A DNA stretch of 64,000 nt from Trichopria drosophilae (taxonomy: Eukaryota > Arthropoda > Insecta > Hymenoptera > Diapriidae), in the NCBI GenBank assembly GCA_030407085.1, contig CM059583.1, positions 87,798,001-87,862,000 on the forward strand, given 5' to 3'. Below are positions 53,277 to 64,000 of this stretch, piece after piece. Under the pieces are notes generated by a model. The model was not told where the DNA came from. It made no database searches and worked only from the letters and a program-made list of their open reading frames with translations. Each line of letters begins with the position of its first letter. Within the stretch, counting starts at the first letter, position 1. The position numbers and the translations under genes were made by a program.

Positions 53277-54640
53277 CTTCATTACGAAGTGATCGAACAC
53301 AAAAAAGCTAAAAAATACGTTTTTTGCGTGTCTTATCAAGCATACAAATCACACTAAAACAATACATATGCATTTCCCATGTACAAACAAAAGTAATGCC
53401 GTAGAAGATGAATTTACACGAAAATATTCAACTCGTCCTATTCAGTATGACGCTTTGACGGATTGAGAAGTGTAACCTATTTTGAACTTGGCAAGACCTA
53501 ACATAAATCTGATTAGATTTCTGAGGCAATTGGTATATTTGTTATTTATAAAAATCGTATACAACATTTTTAAAAAATAATTTAATAATAACAAAAAATT
53601 CTCAATAGCAAGTATTCAGGACAGTGTTATGTTTCACTCCATTTTAATATTGGCAGCTGTTTAGTGACCGGGCGATGAGATAACTGATGGGCACTACCAG
53701 TGAAAATGTTCCAAACATAGTAAACATGTAATATGCATCGAATAGTAAATAACAATACAAGTGCGTGAAGTAAATGTTTTAAAAGTGTTATATATTAATA
53801 CTTCCGCTGGTCTGTGGCCAGAGTCAACATTTTCTAAATGCTCATTTTCAATTTTATCTCGATTCAGGTCATAGGACATAGGTGTAAATCATTTTCAATT
53901 TTTATACATCTGAAAAAGCCTGTATTATTGTAATATATTTATAGAAACCCCCCCTATCCCCCCTCTTTTTTTTTATTCCAGTATATAAACAAACATCGGT
54001 ATAATTTTATAATATAACCGGAAGCTGTTAATAAACGTACGAGTATTAAGGAATAGCCAAATCGCAACAGAGTCGAAGTCTTTGAGCAAGCGAAGCGGCG
54101 AGGTACCGCACCAACACTACTTTACTTCCTGAAACATGAGTAAATTATACAGTACAGTACAGTAACTTGTTCAGTTTCAGTTCGTCGGTGGTACGATTTA
54201 GAAGTGTTTTGATCCAGGCTTTGGGAGTTAATATTTGGAGTATCTTTCAAATTACTGTCTAAACTGTGATATTTGAATTGTCTCATGCATTATGTTTTAA
54301 TGTGCACTCATAGTATTGTTCTCGTTTTTACGCAATGCTAGTGCGTCGATCATTTCTGTATGCAACTGACCACGGTAGAGTACATTGTTTTATCGTACAT
54401 GACACCTGTTTAGTGAAACTTTAATTTGAATTCTCCACTGCTCTACGTGTGTCTCTCTTGTCATCGATATGATGTACTTACTTGTTATGTTTACCTTTGT
54501 GTTTATTTGATGCTACATTGAAATATTATACAGCTTCGTCAATTATTTAAAGTGGCTAATATACGGAATTTGACGCAGTACTTTGACATACCGGCGATGT
54601 CAAAGTACATATCGTTGAAATGGAAAATTGACAGCTAATT
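53277..54640. other. AT-rich non-coding region
   Basis: No recognisable gene or repeat. It contains a CCCCCCTATCCCCCC tract near 53946 and a short AGTACAGTACAGTA run near 54151. Confidence 0.45.
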
Positions 54641-54647
54641 TAAATGT

Positions 54648-55395
54648 GTGAATTCTCCATCTCATTCTGGAGTTAAAGTTCCATTATTAAAACGTCATCG
54701 CACCATAAGAATTGCCTCTGACACCAAATCACTTAAGAAGGAAAAGGTAATTTCTTTTATTGCTGGTTTCAAACAAAATGTACTTAATCCTGTAAATAGT
54801 CGTATCTGTACTGCATACTTACATCCTAGATGTGCCATCAAATCTCCTTTAAAATACATTTTTACTTGTGGTAGTAAACGTGTTTACATCTACAAATTAT
54901 ATATAGTTGAGCGCCAGGGTATTTTGAGTAATATCGAAAGTATCCCTCTAATTAAAGTCTTGCCTTCGGAGTCTGATCGAAAGTTCGTCGCTGAGTCTTC
55001 GTCGTCTAAGACATTAAATGTCTTCCAATTATTCGTAAAGTCTGATAAGCCTGTACACTCTGCTGTGGAAAACATCGGAAAATATATACAATTAATGCGA
55101 CACTAAACACTATTAACCAGCAAATTCCCCAATTTTCGATTCGCATGGGCACTATGGAGAATCAACTTCAATTCCTGAATCTTTTGAGTTACAAAGTCTC
55201 TTCTTTGCACAAGGTCTCCAGGAAACTTGTAATGATACGAATACTGTTGTTCCCCGTATTAAAGAAATACTTACAGCAATAAATAACATAGAATCATTAA
55301 TTATTTCAATACGACACATTGGCCAAATTACAAGTAACGAGCCACACTCGATCATTGTTAATTTCAATGTTCAGAGAAAGTTTTGCCAATCATGA
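54648..55395 (+). pseudogene. Possible LINE ORF1 remnant (unassigned)
   Basis: An open frame of 152 codons (54648-55106) is followed after a frame break by a second stretch (55139-55395). The first contains a Cys/His pattern (CTAYLHPRCAIKSP) like the end of a PHD-type finger and a basic-hydrophobic segment. The second has a helical stretch (VPRIKEILTAINNIESLIIS) like the coiled coil of CR1-type ORF1 proteins. It runs up to the AC tract that starts R1 copy 2. I do not recognise the family firmly; it might be the 5' part of the LINE whose RT tail is at 62099. Confidence 0.35.
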
Positions 55396-55537
55396 AAAAT
55401 AGAAATCTATCACACACACAAACACACACACGCAGTGAAGGACTCAGAGGCGGCAAAATTCCCGGTCCTGCAGGAGAGAATTAAGGGCCTTGTGGACTTC
55501 ATGTGCATAAAAGAATCTCCACAAGGAGCTTAAGGAT

Positions 55538-56513
55538 ATGGCGAGAGCTACGTTAAAGGCAGCAAGGAATCATGCCGAGGTGAGGTATAACCCATGGCCT
55601 TCGAAAACGGCGTGCGACTGCAAAGATGGGGCGAGTCAGACCTCGCCTCTCTTTCGCGGGCCCCGTAAAGAGTACACGGGGAAAAGAGAGCCTTCGCCGA
55701 TAACAACGCCAGCGAAGAAAAAGGTGAGAAAGGGGGCAGAGGACAAAGACCTTTCCTCCTCCCCAGTGAAACATCACCAGCAGCAATCACGAACGCACGG
55801 CAAGGGCTGGGCAACGGTAGTGAAAAGGGGAAGGGAAGATGGGAACAAAGCGACAAAACAGAATGTCGGCATGCGACCCAATCAAGAACACAAAACTGGG
55901 CCGAGACAACACCGTCCTGATGCTATCAAGATCAAAGCGACAGGAGTAGTCTCGTACGTCGATATCCTACGAAAGGTGAAAACTTCACCCAGACTCAAGA
56001 AATTGGGCGAAAGGGTAACGAGGATTAGGTGCACGAAGGCAGGAGATCTCCTCCTGGAACTGAGCAAGGACAGAGTACCAACGGAGGAGCTTAGGAGGTC
56101 TCTCCTAAACGGGTCAGCTCTCATCCAGGTGCTGACCCAAATAGAAGGCATAAAAATCACGGACCTGGACGAGACCACAACCGCGGACGAGGTGACACTC
56201 GCCCTCGCCTCTCAGGGGCGCGTACTGCGGCACTCAGGCGGCCATAGTCAGACTCCCCGCCTCAGTAGCGGAGAAGCTACTGGAGACGGGACGGTTGAGA
56301 GTTGGTTGGGTGAACTGCCGAGTAGGGCTCCTAGAAATACCTCTTCGGTGCTACAGATGCCATGAGATCGGGCATGTGGCAACGAACTGCAAGAGCTCAG
56401 TTGACCGGTCAGCTTAGTGCTTCCGATGTGATAAAGAAGGACACAAAATAGTGGACTGTGCAGCTAAACATCAGCCTGCACAAGAGGACGAAGTACCGAA
56501 CAACAATGGCTAA
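55538..56513 (+). pseudogene. R1 copy 2 ORF1
   Basis: The frame 55538-56365 aligns with ORF1 of the intact copy from its helical N-terminus (MARATLKAARNH) through DAIKIKATGVVSYVDILRKV and LGERVTRIRCTKAGDLLLEL. After a frameshift near 56200-56340 the two knuckles CFRCHEIGHVATNC and CFRCDKEGHKIVDC follow, with a stop between them. It ends in the same ATGGCTAA overlap with ORF2. The polyglutamine block of the intact copy is absent. Confidence 0.82.
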
Positions 56514-58420
56514 GGTACTACAGCTTAACCTCAACCACTGTCCCGTGGCCCAGAATCTGCTGTTCCAGCTGGTCAGAGAAAAAAGGCCGATATTGCCATC
56601 ATTAGTGAGCAGTACAGGGACCTAGAGGATTCAAAGTGGGTAAGGGACACTACCAGCAAGGCGTCCATCTGGGTATATGGACATTTTCACACCGCCCGAG
56701 CACTACTCGAGGCCTTTGTCACGCTGGAACTCGAGATCGCTAAGGTTGGAGCCAAGTCAATCTACACCACTGTATAATGGTGGAACGAGGACATCGCAGC
56801 TATCCGGAGAGAGTGTCTTAGAGCCAGGAGACTGCACCAGAGAGTTCTTCAAAAATCGCAGTACCAACAACTAACTGCTGCCTACGAAGAAAAGAGGAAA
56901 AAACTTAAAGCCGCTACTAAGATTGCGAAAAAAAGTGCTGGCAGGATTTCTACGAGGAGGTAGACTGGGACCCTTGGGGCCGTCCGTATAAAACTATCAT
57001 GAGGAAGATTAGGCACGAGGGAATGAATGCTCCATCTTGCCCACACTTCCTCCACAGAGTAATCCAGCATCTGTTCCCAGAACATCAGGAACGATCCACC
57101 GGTACGGATCTGTTGACAGAACCTGGTGCAGTCGAGCCACCAGCCGCCACTGAAACCGAATTAAGGATGGTTGCTAAGATGATATCTGCCCGCAAAGCTC
57201 CGGAAATGTACGGAATCCCGTGTCTGGCGTTTAAGACCGCAGCTGTGGTTGTCTCAGGTATCTTCCTGGAAACATTTAACGCATTTCTAAAAGATGGAGG
57301 CTTCCCGGTTCAATGAAAGTAACAAAGGTTGGTGCTGCTGTACAAGGGTTCTAAACCCTTGGACGAACCATCTGCACACCGACAACTTTGTGTGCTGGAC
57401 ATTCTCGGGAAGCTGTACGAGTGGATAATATGTGCCAGGCTCGAAGCAGCCATCGATAAAGTTGGAGGTCTTTCCGACAATCAGTTCGGCTTCAGGAAGG
57501 GTCGCTCAACCATTGATGCAGTCGACCGGGTGAAGACGTTAGCCGCTAATGCCATCAGTGGCAGTCGGAATACCAGGCGAATGTGTGCCATCATCGCGCT
57601 TGATATCAAGAACGCCTTTAACTCGGCCGGATGGGATAGCATCGTTCTAGCCTTAGAAGAACTCAACGTACCAATTTACCTTAGAAGGGTCATCTCCAGC
57701 TACCTGTCAGACCAGACCCTGTTTTATGACACCGATGACGGCAGGCGCTCCCACAACATCACAGGAGGCGTGCCGCAGAGTACGGTCTAAGGTTCCTTGT
57801 TCTGGAACGTCATGTATGACGGATTGCTCAAACAATCACTTCCAGAAAGGGTGACTATGATAGCCTATGCCGATGACGTTGCACTTATCGTCGTCACCAA
57901 AACCATAGATGAGGTCCAATACCTCGGAGATGACGATATTGAGCTGCTAGCTAGCTGGTTGAAAAACCACGGACTCTGCTTGGCGGCTGAGAAAACGGAG
58001 GCGGTGCTCATCTCTCGTACTAAGAAGAGAATGTACGCTACCTTCACTTAGGAGTATAGGCCAATAATTGGCAAATGTGTCGGGAGGCCAAGGCAAATGG
58101 TCCAAAAGACTACTTGCCGAGTGGCAGCAACGATGGGACTCAGCAGCCAAAGGGCGCTGGACTCACCGTCTCCTCCCGAATGTGGCGAAGTGGACATGCA
58201 GAGACCACGAATTCGTCACATTCCATCTGACCCAGGTACTTACTGGGCACGACTGCTTCCGCAGCTACCTCCATCGAATCCGCGTTTACGAAAACGCGGA
58301 GTGCCCGGTGCCCTGGCTTGGACGAGGACGTAGAACACGCCATCTTCCACTGTCCACGGTTCGCAGAGGAGCGGAAACCGCTGCAGAAATTCGGAGAAGA
58401 CCCAATAAAACCTGAGTGAT
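56507..58420 (+). pseudogene. R1 copy 2 ORF2
   Basis: Starts MAKVLQLNLNHCPVAQNLLF, then frameshifts; only fragments of the endonuclease remain. The RT is readable as FGFRKGRSTIDAVDRVKTLA, CAIIALDIKNAFNSAGWDSI and GGVPQSTV, and after a stop (57788-57790) as a YADD catalytic box (TMIAYADDVALIVV), where the intact copy has FADD. The C-terminal part (WTHRLLPNVAKWTCRDHEFV) lacks most of the thumb. Multiple breaks. Confidence 0.82.
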
Positions 58421-58600
58421 TCTGGTAGCGTCCTGCTCCTCTCACAGGAAGGATGGGACACAGTGATCTAACTCGCCACGTCCATCGTGGAGAAGTCAAG
58501 TGCTGTCCGCAAAAACGAGGAGGGACAGATTTACAGAATTACCATCACCTATCCGTCATCTGCCATGATATCGGCGAAGAGCCTCTCGGGGCTTAGACTT

Positions 58601-58641
58601 TCTTCCTCGAAGTAATGCCGTAAGGCGGTTCCCGGGGAAGG
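58601..58641 (+). other. 3' UTR stem-loop of R1 copy 2
   Basis: TCTTCCTCG (58601-58609) pairs with CGGGGAAGG (58633-58641) and encloses a loop nearly identical to that of the intact copy. Two C-G pairs of the intact copy are U-A pairs here, and two others are G-U wobbles, so pairing is kept while sequence changes. Confidence 0.65.
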
Positions 58642-58749
58642 ACGAAACAGCCTTATTCGGCCGTGATTTTAGCGGATGAGAGCTCTGCACTTCTTCTGGC
58701 ACCGGCCAGCAGAGAAGGCTGGTAGCGCTTTCCATCGTCGCGTCGGGAG

Positions 58750-58750
<1 letters not shown>

Positions 58751-58794
<44 letters not shown>
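58751..58794. repeat. (AC)n microsatellite between R1 copies 2 and 3
   Basis: About 22 AC units directly follow the 3' end of R1 copy 2 and directly precede the truncated 5' end of R1 copy 3. Confidence 0.92.
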
Positions 58795-58796
<2 letters not shown>

Positions 58797-58965
58797 GTGC
58801 TGGCAGGACTTATGTGAGGAGGTGGATCGTGATCCCAGTGGGCGACCCTATAAAACGGTCATGGATAAGATCAAGCCCAGCGGACCCAACTCATCCTTTC
58901 TTGATAAATTCGTCGGCCACCTATTCCCAGAATATTCATCACCTCATCATTTGTTGACCGAGCCT
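58795..58965 (+). pseudogene. R1-clade LINE, copy 3 (internal ORF2 fragment)
   Basis: Encodes CWQDLCEEVDRDPSGRPYKT and VMDKIKPSGPNSS, nearly identical to CWQDFCEEVDRDPWGRPYKT in the intact copy (about 16254-16310). It is 5'-truncated at the AC tract and decays after about 58965. Confidence 0.8.
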
Positions 58966-59689
58966 TACTTGCCGCAAGGCTTTATGTTCCAACCCCTGCG
59001 GCCCAGCGAGGCCGCATCCGAGCCTAACAATGCGCAGCTCCCCCTCTGGGACCACGAAGGGGGACTTCTAGCCCAGCTTGTGGACTTTAAAACACTGCCC
59101 CATGACTCCTATATCAATAGGCGGACAGGATAGGACAGGCCCACTCCCGTGCAAACCGGCCCCCGTGGTACCGTCCATCGGCGACGGCGGGACGTTCGGG
59201 GATCAATTTGGCCCACTTTCAGTTGCGCTCTTGCTGGCGCGGGACTGGTCACCCAACTCAGGTAGTGCGGGATTGTTAATCCCGTAGGGGATGGGTCCAC
59301 CGGACTCCACAGCCCCCCTTTGCACTTCACGGCACGAGGAACGGGGGGTCAACCCTACTTACCTGGCGGTGCAACCGGGTCCTCCCCGCCAACAGCGGCG
59401 AGACGGCTCGCCCTAGAGGAGAAGGCCCAGTTAGCAAAGTCTCTGACTTGAAGGAACTCGCGGAGCGAGCCATAGCCCGTTAGAAGGAAGCCGGTGTTAA
59501 GCCCGAAATCGAGATGCCGAAGTTCGGCAACTCGATTGGGCACAGGGAAAAAACATCGGGTTGTAGACCCGTTGCCGCGACCTGCCACCGGTCCTCCCAA
59601 CGAGACCACTATGTCTCTTCAACGCACCGCTTAGTGCGCAAACCCCTCGTCAGCCCCGACTGTACGCGCTCGACGTACGCCCACCGGAT
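58966..59689. other. GC-rich LINE-like flank, unassigned
   Basis: A GC-rich segment with short frames only. By composition and position it may be 3' UTR or a scrambled remnant of the R1-type element on the minus strand to its right. I see no definite motif. Confidence 0.35.
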
Positions 59690-60800
59690 CAGGCAACCCT
59701 TTGCGTGCGCAGTAGCCGAACTCCAGCAGTTGCACATGAAGGTCCCTGGGGAGAACTCCGGCCTAGACGGTCAACGCCTCTGTTTGACACGGTGCAATAG
59801 ACGGGTACCATGGCCAGCAGCACTGATCGCTGGATGCGATTCAGTATCACTGCGGGCACGGAGCTGTTCCGGATCAGCTCCGTCCATACCTCCGCTCCGT
59901 ATAGTCCACAGGAGGTGAAGAAACCTCGGTAAAGGACCCTCACGGCTCGCCGCCGGAGACCCCACTCCCTCCGGAGCTGCGGAGTCGGCCGCGAGCGTGC
60001 CCGCTGACAAGATCTCCGCCTTGCCCGGACCTCACGTGTGGCGGCCGCCAGTTCGGCGTTGCACAAGTCTTCCGTTTCCTCAGGTGCGCCGGCTTCATGG
60101 CCTGGTCATTCACTCCATGGATAAGGGATGTGACGACGTCAGCCCGCGGCTAGGAACTCGCACATGTCGATCTCGGCGGAAGTCCGCGCCAGTAGGCACT
60201 CGTAGTCAGCCCAGTCTGTACCAACCGTCGACCATGAGTACCTCTCGATGTACTCCGCAACCGCGCCTTCCCTCTCCAGGAGTATGGTCATCGCGTTTTA
60301 GTCGGATAGACTCACGTACTCGTAGACGGTCCACCCTAAAGTGAGTGGCATCGATGTCGGACCTGCCCTTTGAGCCGGCGTTGGTGAACACGGGCCGGGG
60401 CGATTAAGGACCTCGACATCCTGGATGTCGAGGAATTCCTTAAATATTTTCCTCCTTCCTTGCATTCTCCCGCCTCGACCTTACACGTTTGGAGTGCCAC
60501 ACGTGCGACACCCCGTTGTCATCCAGCTCGAGCAGGACCGGACCCCCCCCCCCCCCCCCCCCCGTTCGCGCCAGCACCCCTTTCAGGTAGAAGAGCTGGT
60601 TGGCAGGATTGGCCCTGTGCGGGCAATAGACGGGCGAGACGTAAATCTCGCCCATGCCCCCGCGAATCTACGCGATGACACCGGCTTCGCTACCGCCGGC
60701 GGGACCATCGAGACTAGGCCTGATCGCCCCTAGATAACGCTCTTGCAGGAGAGCATCGTCGTACCGACCCTCGACTAGGGTTACTCCCAGGTCGACCATA
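59690..60800 (-). pseudogene. Second R1-type LINE family, EN and RT fragments
   Basis: On the minus strand from the right: endonuclease start LLQERYLGAI (~60745, in place of the usual LQEPY), then GEIYVSPVYCPHRANP and LELDDNGVSHVWHSK (60655-60440), interrupted by a poly-G run, then GRSDIDATHFRVDRLRVRE (60391-60206), the typical end of an R1-type endonuclease. A large gap leads to an RT C-terminal stretch, AVRVLYRGFFTSCGLYGAEV and ILNRIQRSVLLAMVPVYCTV (59950-59820). The RT core is absent. This family differs from the AC-targeting one. Confidence 0.72.
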
Positions 60801-61140
60801 AGAAGAATAAATTAATTGATTAATTTAATTTATTCAAAATTTATTCAATAATTTTATTTTAAATAAATTAATCGGTATTATCCCCATGGCTGCTCTGCGC
60901 CCTCCCGCCTAATCCGCTCATGGTGGGAATCCAACAGCGGCTGGGTACCAGGACCGGCCATGGTCGCAGTGTGGCCCGTTCAAGGAGCCAACGCAGCTCA
61001 CCGAGATGCCCCGAGGGGACTACTGCCCCGTTCTGGGGAAGGTCGACCCGGCTCGCCTCGTCGTGCTTCGTGACGCCCTAACCCTTGTTCTCTGCGGAAT
61101 TTTTCGTATCCATATAATTTGGCTTTTCTGTTCATACTAG
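60801..61140. other. AT/GC mosaic spacer
   Basis: An AT-rich block (60800-60875) is followed by GC-rich sequence without coding signal. Probably LINE debris. Confidence 0.35.
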
Positions 61141-61490
61141 CGTCCCCGCGGCCCTACTCTGATCCTACACACGGGGCACCCGGTAGTGGCCTGCAAGCAG
61201 GCGGTACCGGGCGGCGGGGTACGTTCCGATATAGTCACAGGGTCCGGGCAGCCGACGGAGCGCAGATCCTCTCGCAGATTCCTGGCCCGCAAGAACCACA
61301 TCTCTGCTCTGGAGAAGCCCACAGCGGCCCCGCACCTTTCCCCGGGTCTCCCCCAGGCCTTCCGCCTGGTCGCAGGGCTTCCACCTGTAGACCTCCTTGC
61401 AACCGAGAGAGTCGCAGTACACAGTGAATGCAGAACATTGCCGACCAGGAGGGTAACCACAAGAAATGGTCCAAATCCATTAAGAATTCT
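61141..61490 (+). pseudogene. R1-type ORF2 C-terminal sliver
   Basis: LVAGLPPVDLLATERVAVHS (about 61367-61430) matches VVAGLPPIDLLAMERAAVHR of the intact R1 copy (near 17710-17765). Upstream sequence in the same frame is GC-rich LINE-like debris. A fragment only. Confidence 0.6.
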
Positions 61491-61635
61491 ACAATGTTGA
61501 TTTCAGTTTGTCGAACCGTACATAATCCTACGAAACCTTTTCTCCGTCATGACGTTTTGATTTCCGTATATTATTGGAATCGTTTTCCATTAATTTTTTG
61601 ATCATTCAATTTATTACAACCTTAGTCTCTCAAAT

Positions 61636-61653
61636 TGTGTCACGGTCGCCAAT
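61636..61653 (-). other. Putative BEL/Pao-type primer-binding site
   Basis: On the minus strand, directly downstream of the LTR end, TTGGCGACCGTGACAC is found. I recall this word from the corresponding position of BEL/Pao elements. It supports the orientation of the LTR at 61655-62035. Confidence 0.55.
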
Positions 61654-61654
61654 T

Positions 61655-62035
61655 TGTAACTTACAAGATAAGTGAAAGAAGCGACTTGAGAGGGATAAGC
61701 TTTATTAACTGAATTCGATCAATACAACGCGGCTTTCGCCGTTTATGTCTTTATTTACTTTTTCTGTTTAGTCGATTAATTTCGACTCTTTTGACCTAAA
61801 TTAGTCCGCAGTTTAGTTTATCCCGGAGGCACTGTCGCCATAGTTACGGGAACGAAAGGAATTTTCTCTCGCTACCGAACCGTATTCTGCCGGAGTATCG
61901 TTCAGTCGCACTGGGGAGACTAAGTCGCTGATCGTACGTGTACCTCCCAATTTATAGAAAAGCGGGGGTACGCGTGTGTGATTGATACATGCTCGATTGT
62001 CCGCTTGGTGTGTGCTGCTGCTTATTGTCGTTACA
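61655..62035 (-). repeat. BEL/Pao-type LTR, internal region lost
   Basis: A 381-bp sequence on the minus strand begins TGTAACGACAATAAGC and ends CTTGTAAGTTACA, with TGTAAC...GTTACA inverted ends. It has a TATA-like CTATAAATTGGG, an AATAAA signal (near 61710) and a primer-binding-site-like word right after it. No second LTR or coding region follows on the left, so only the LTR and a short leader remain. Confidence 0.65.
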
Positions 62036-62098
62036 AGATTCGCTCTGCCAGATGCTTGATTTATGCATGACATTAAGTTATTCTGAAGGATTACTTGT

Positions 62099-62970
62099 CC
62101 TATGGATGCTTCAAAATTGCAAGCTGACATTGACAATCTGTCTCAATGGTCATTACAAAAAGGGTTAACAATTAATTGTGGTAAATGCCATTACACGATT
62201 TTTCATAAAACTATACCATGTTTCAATTATAATTATTTGTTAAATAGAATTCCGTTAGTAAGGATTGAGTCGTCTTCAGATTTGGGCGTCCTTTTCGATA
62301 AGTTACTTAATTTTGTAGCTGATATTAGTAATATTATTATTAATTTGATAAGAGTAATTGGTTTCATAAGAAGAGTAACTATTGTTTTTCATAAACCGGA
62401 GATAATTTTCTATCTTTATACTGCATTACTCATCCTATTTCTACCTATTCTTCTATTATCTGCTCTCCTTATACCAAACTCTGTTCGATCAGCTTGAATC
62501 TATGTACCATAAATGTTAAGCTACCTGTCAATGGAAACTAATTGTCCTATTAGTTACTCTGAACACAAATTTGGAACTATAATGAGAAAATTCAATGTTT
62601 TATCTATCCGCATAGTTCACAATTTTTTTGATAACCTTTTTCCTTCTGAAATAGTTCATAATTTGTTTAACTGCAGTGACATTTCTTCTTTATTCGCGTA
62701 TCGCCATATTCCCTACAATATACGTGCACCACGTATTATACATGACATCAACTCTTGTGCGAGTTACAGTTTTTAGACGTCTTTAAAGCATTTATGTCGG
62801 ATATGAAATGTTTGCCCGACGAACATTTTAGAATGTAATTAAATTAGTGACTTACGATCTCTTTTATTATCATTACACATATTTTTAACTTGTACAGTCA
62901 ACGAACATGTTAATATTTTAATTTTTTTGTAAAGGCTTGATGCCCGTTTAATTTGTATAAATAAAATATT
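62099..62970 (+). pseudogene. LINE RT thumb/C-terminus (CR1/Jockey group)
   Basis: Starts MDASKLQADIDNLSQWSLQK, GLTINCGKCHYTIF and SSSDLGVLFDKLLNFVADIS, the conserved segment following the FADD box in CR1/Jockey-like RTs. It ends with an A/T-rich tail containing AATAAAATATTAAAG (~62960). A second frame (62513-62776) carries LSIRIVHNFFDNLFP, typical of LINE C-termini. 5'-truncated at the BEL/Pao LTR flank. Confidence 0.7.
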
Positions 62971-64000
62971 AAAGAAAAATTATCCTTGATAGCAAATGAT
63001 TTATTTTATACGTTTGAACTGTAGACACTCACAAAGCAAGAAAATATTGAAACTCATGCAATTTTTTTAAATGTTAGGCATTCAAAGGGTTATTAAAACA
63101 CCAAATTGACAAAAATAACATACGTAATAGGAGTGGCTTCGATCCTGCGACCATTGACTCATATACTAATCGATTAAATAGGATGTGGTAGGCCCAGCTA
63201 TTTATACTTTTGACAATAGAAAAACTGAAAATGATCATTTTCAAAACTTCGACCATCAGCACATGCCAAACGCAGCATTATCATACAGGGTGTCCAAGAA
63301 CTGGGTTACGATACTCCATATATACATTTTACATGACATGTCAAGAAAAAAGCCCTCTACTAAAATCGGATCTGAGGGATCTGAGGCTCAAAATTTGCGT
63401 GACAAGCGATTGAGGGTTATACTTAAAAGCGAGCTGAGTTATTGCAAAAAAGTAATTTTTTTTCTAAACTTTAATGGCTCTTCACAAATCATCTTTTCAC
63501 AAAATGAAATGTTTTGTGTAGATAATTTGATGCTCTACCTTTTTTGTTGCAACCAATTTTTTTGTTGCGACTTGTATTTTTTATAAGAAACGCAAGAACC
63601 AGCCCTTTTAGCTTTTTCCTGTTCGACCTCCGTATAATCTAGCATGGATGGACTGCAAAAACCAATTAATTCTAAGTTAGGCCATGACAAACTCAAAAAG
63701 TGGTTAACCGTTAGCGAGAACGAGGATGTACGTACGTACGAGATCTCGGAAATTGTTTTATTGCATTTTTTACTTGCTTAGGGGCTGAAGGGCGACATTT
63801 GATGAAAAACTATGGGATAATTTTTTTTCGAAGCGACTAAATTCAATAGTTCATTCAGAATTCGTTTGGGCAGAAGTAACTGTTTTGATCGCACTTGTCA
63901 TGAGTTAGAATATAATAAAAACAAACTATCCTACTGGATTCAAAATGAAGACAAAAGCTTCGAAAATTTTTTTCTTCTTAATCCGTAATATATTTGAAAT
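62971..64000. other. AT-rich region without assigned feature
   Basis: Contains ACAGGGTGTCCAAGAACTGG near 63286, a word often found at the end of short DNA transposons, but I see no partner terminus. The 133-codon frame 63185-63586 is low-complexity and not recognised. No RNA gene. Confidence 0.4.

Larger units (their letters stand above)
55411..58794 (+). mobile_element. R1-clade LINE, copy 2 (decayed), between AC tracts
   Basis: Same family as 13731-18503. A short (AC)n lies on its left (about 55411-55432) and a ~44-bp (AC)n on its right (58751-58794). Its 5' end is truncated within ORF1. Most of the endonuclease is deleted (between about 56640 and 56770), and a second deletion near 58050-58070 removes the RT thumb. 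The 3' UTR ends CCATCGTCGCGTCGGGAG, matching the end of the intact copy. Confidence 0.85.

Noticed and set aside
59514..59918. 134-codon plus-strand frame in GC-rich DNA
   Set aside because: Overlaps the minus-strand R1-type RT remnant; no recognisable motif.
63185..63586. 133-codon plus-strand frame near the right edge
   Set aside because: AT-rich, low-complexity composition with no motif; not supportable as a gene.

Overview
This window looks like a transposon graveyard from an insect nuclear genome. I found no host protein-coding gene, rRNA, tRNA gene or CRISPR array that I can support. Nearly all recognisable coding sequence belongs to transposable elements: env-bearing Ty3/gypsy (errantivirus-like) elements, R1-, R4/Dong- and CR1-type LINEs, piggyBac and foldback DNA elements, and a BEL/Pao LTR. 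This mixture, the AT-rich spacers and the many AC/CT microsatellites fit an arthropod, and a hymenopteran is my best guess; that assignment is inference.

Layout, left half. 1-830 is the 3' end of an R4-type LINE (copy a). 830-2600 holds AT-rich repeats. 2607-13250 is gypsy element A on the minus strand: 3' LTR, a split env, integrase, a macro-like and an OTU-like domain, RNase H, RT, protease and gag zinc knuckles, with the 5' end missing. 13629-18612 is an apparently intact R1-clade LINE sitting inside an (AC)n microsatellite. 19265-20640 is a dispersed repeat holding a 1.03-kb foldback element. 21370-26745 holds two more R4-type remnants (family 2 and copy b), and 26745-27480 the RNase H end of another LINE.

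Layout, right half. 27480-35939 is gypsy element B (plus strand), whose 5' LTR is split by a piggyBac element. R4 copy c (36200-39515) lies between two copies of a ~240-bp repeat. A 609-bp piggyBac-like MITE is at 41337-41945 and a decayed CR1-like LINE at 42000-46492. 47162-53276 is gypsy element C (minus strand), with near-identical LTRs around a deleted interior. 54648-61500 holds a broken R1 copy between AC tracts, a third R1 fragment and a second R1 family. A BEL/Pao-type LTR (61655-62035) and a LINE RT tail (62099-62970) follow.

The most unusual system is in the gypsy elements. Between RNase H and integrase, A and B carry about 2.4 kb of extra coding sequence with a charged linker, an OTU-cysteine-protease-like segment and a macro-domain-like segment; C keeps half of the macro-like segment. 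No single copy is intact, but the copies complement each other and point to an ancestral errantivirus-like element encoding both accessory domains. Second, the R1-clade family appears to target (AC)n repeats, and its 3' UTR holds a stem-loop supported by two compensatory base-pair changes between copies. Several nested insertions can be ordered because empty sites survive elsewhere in the window.
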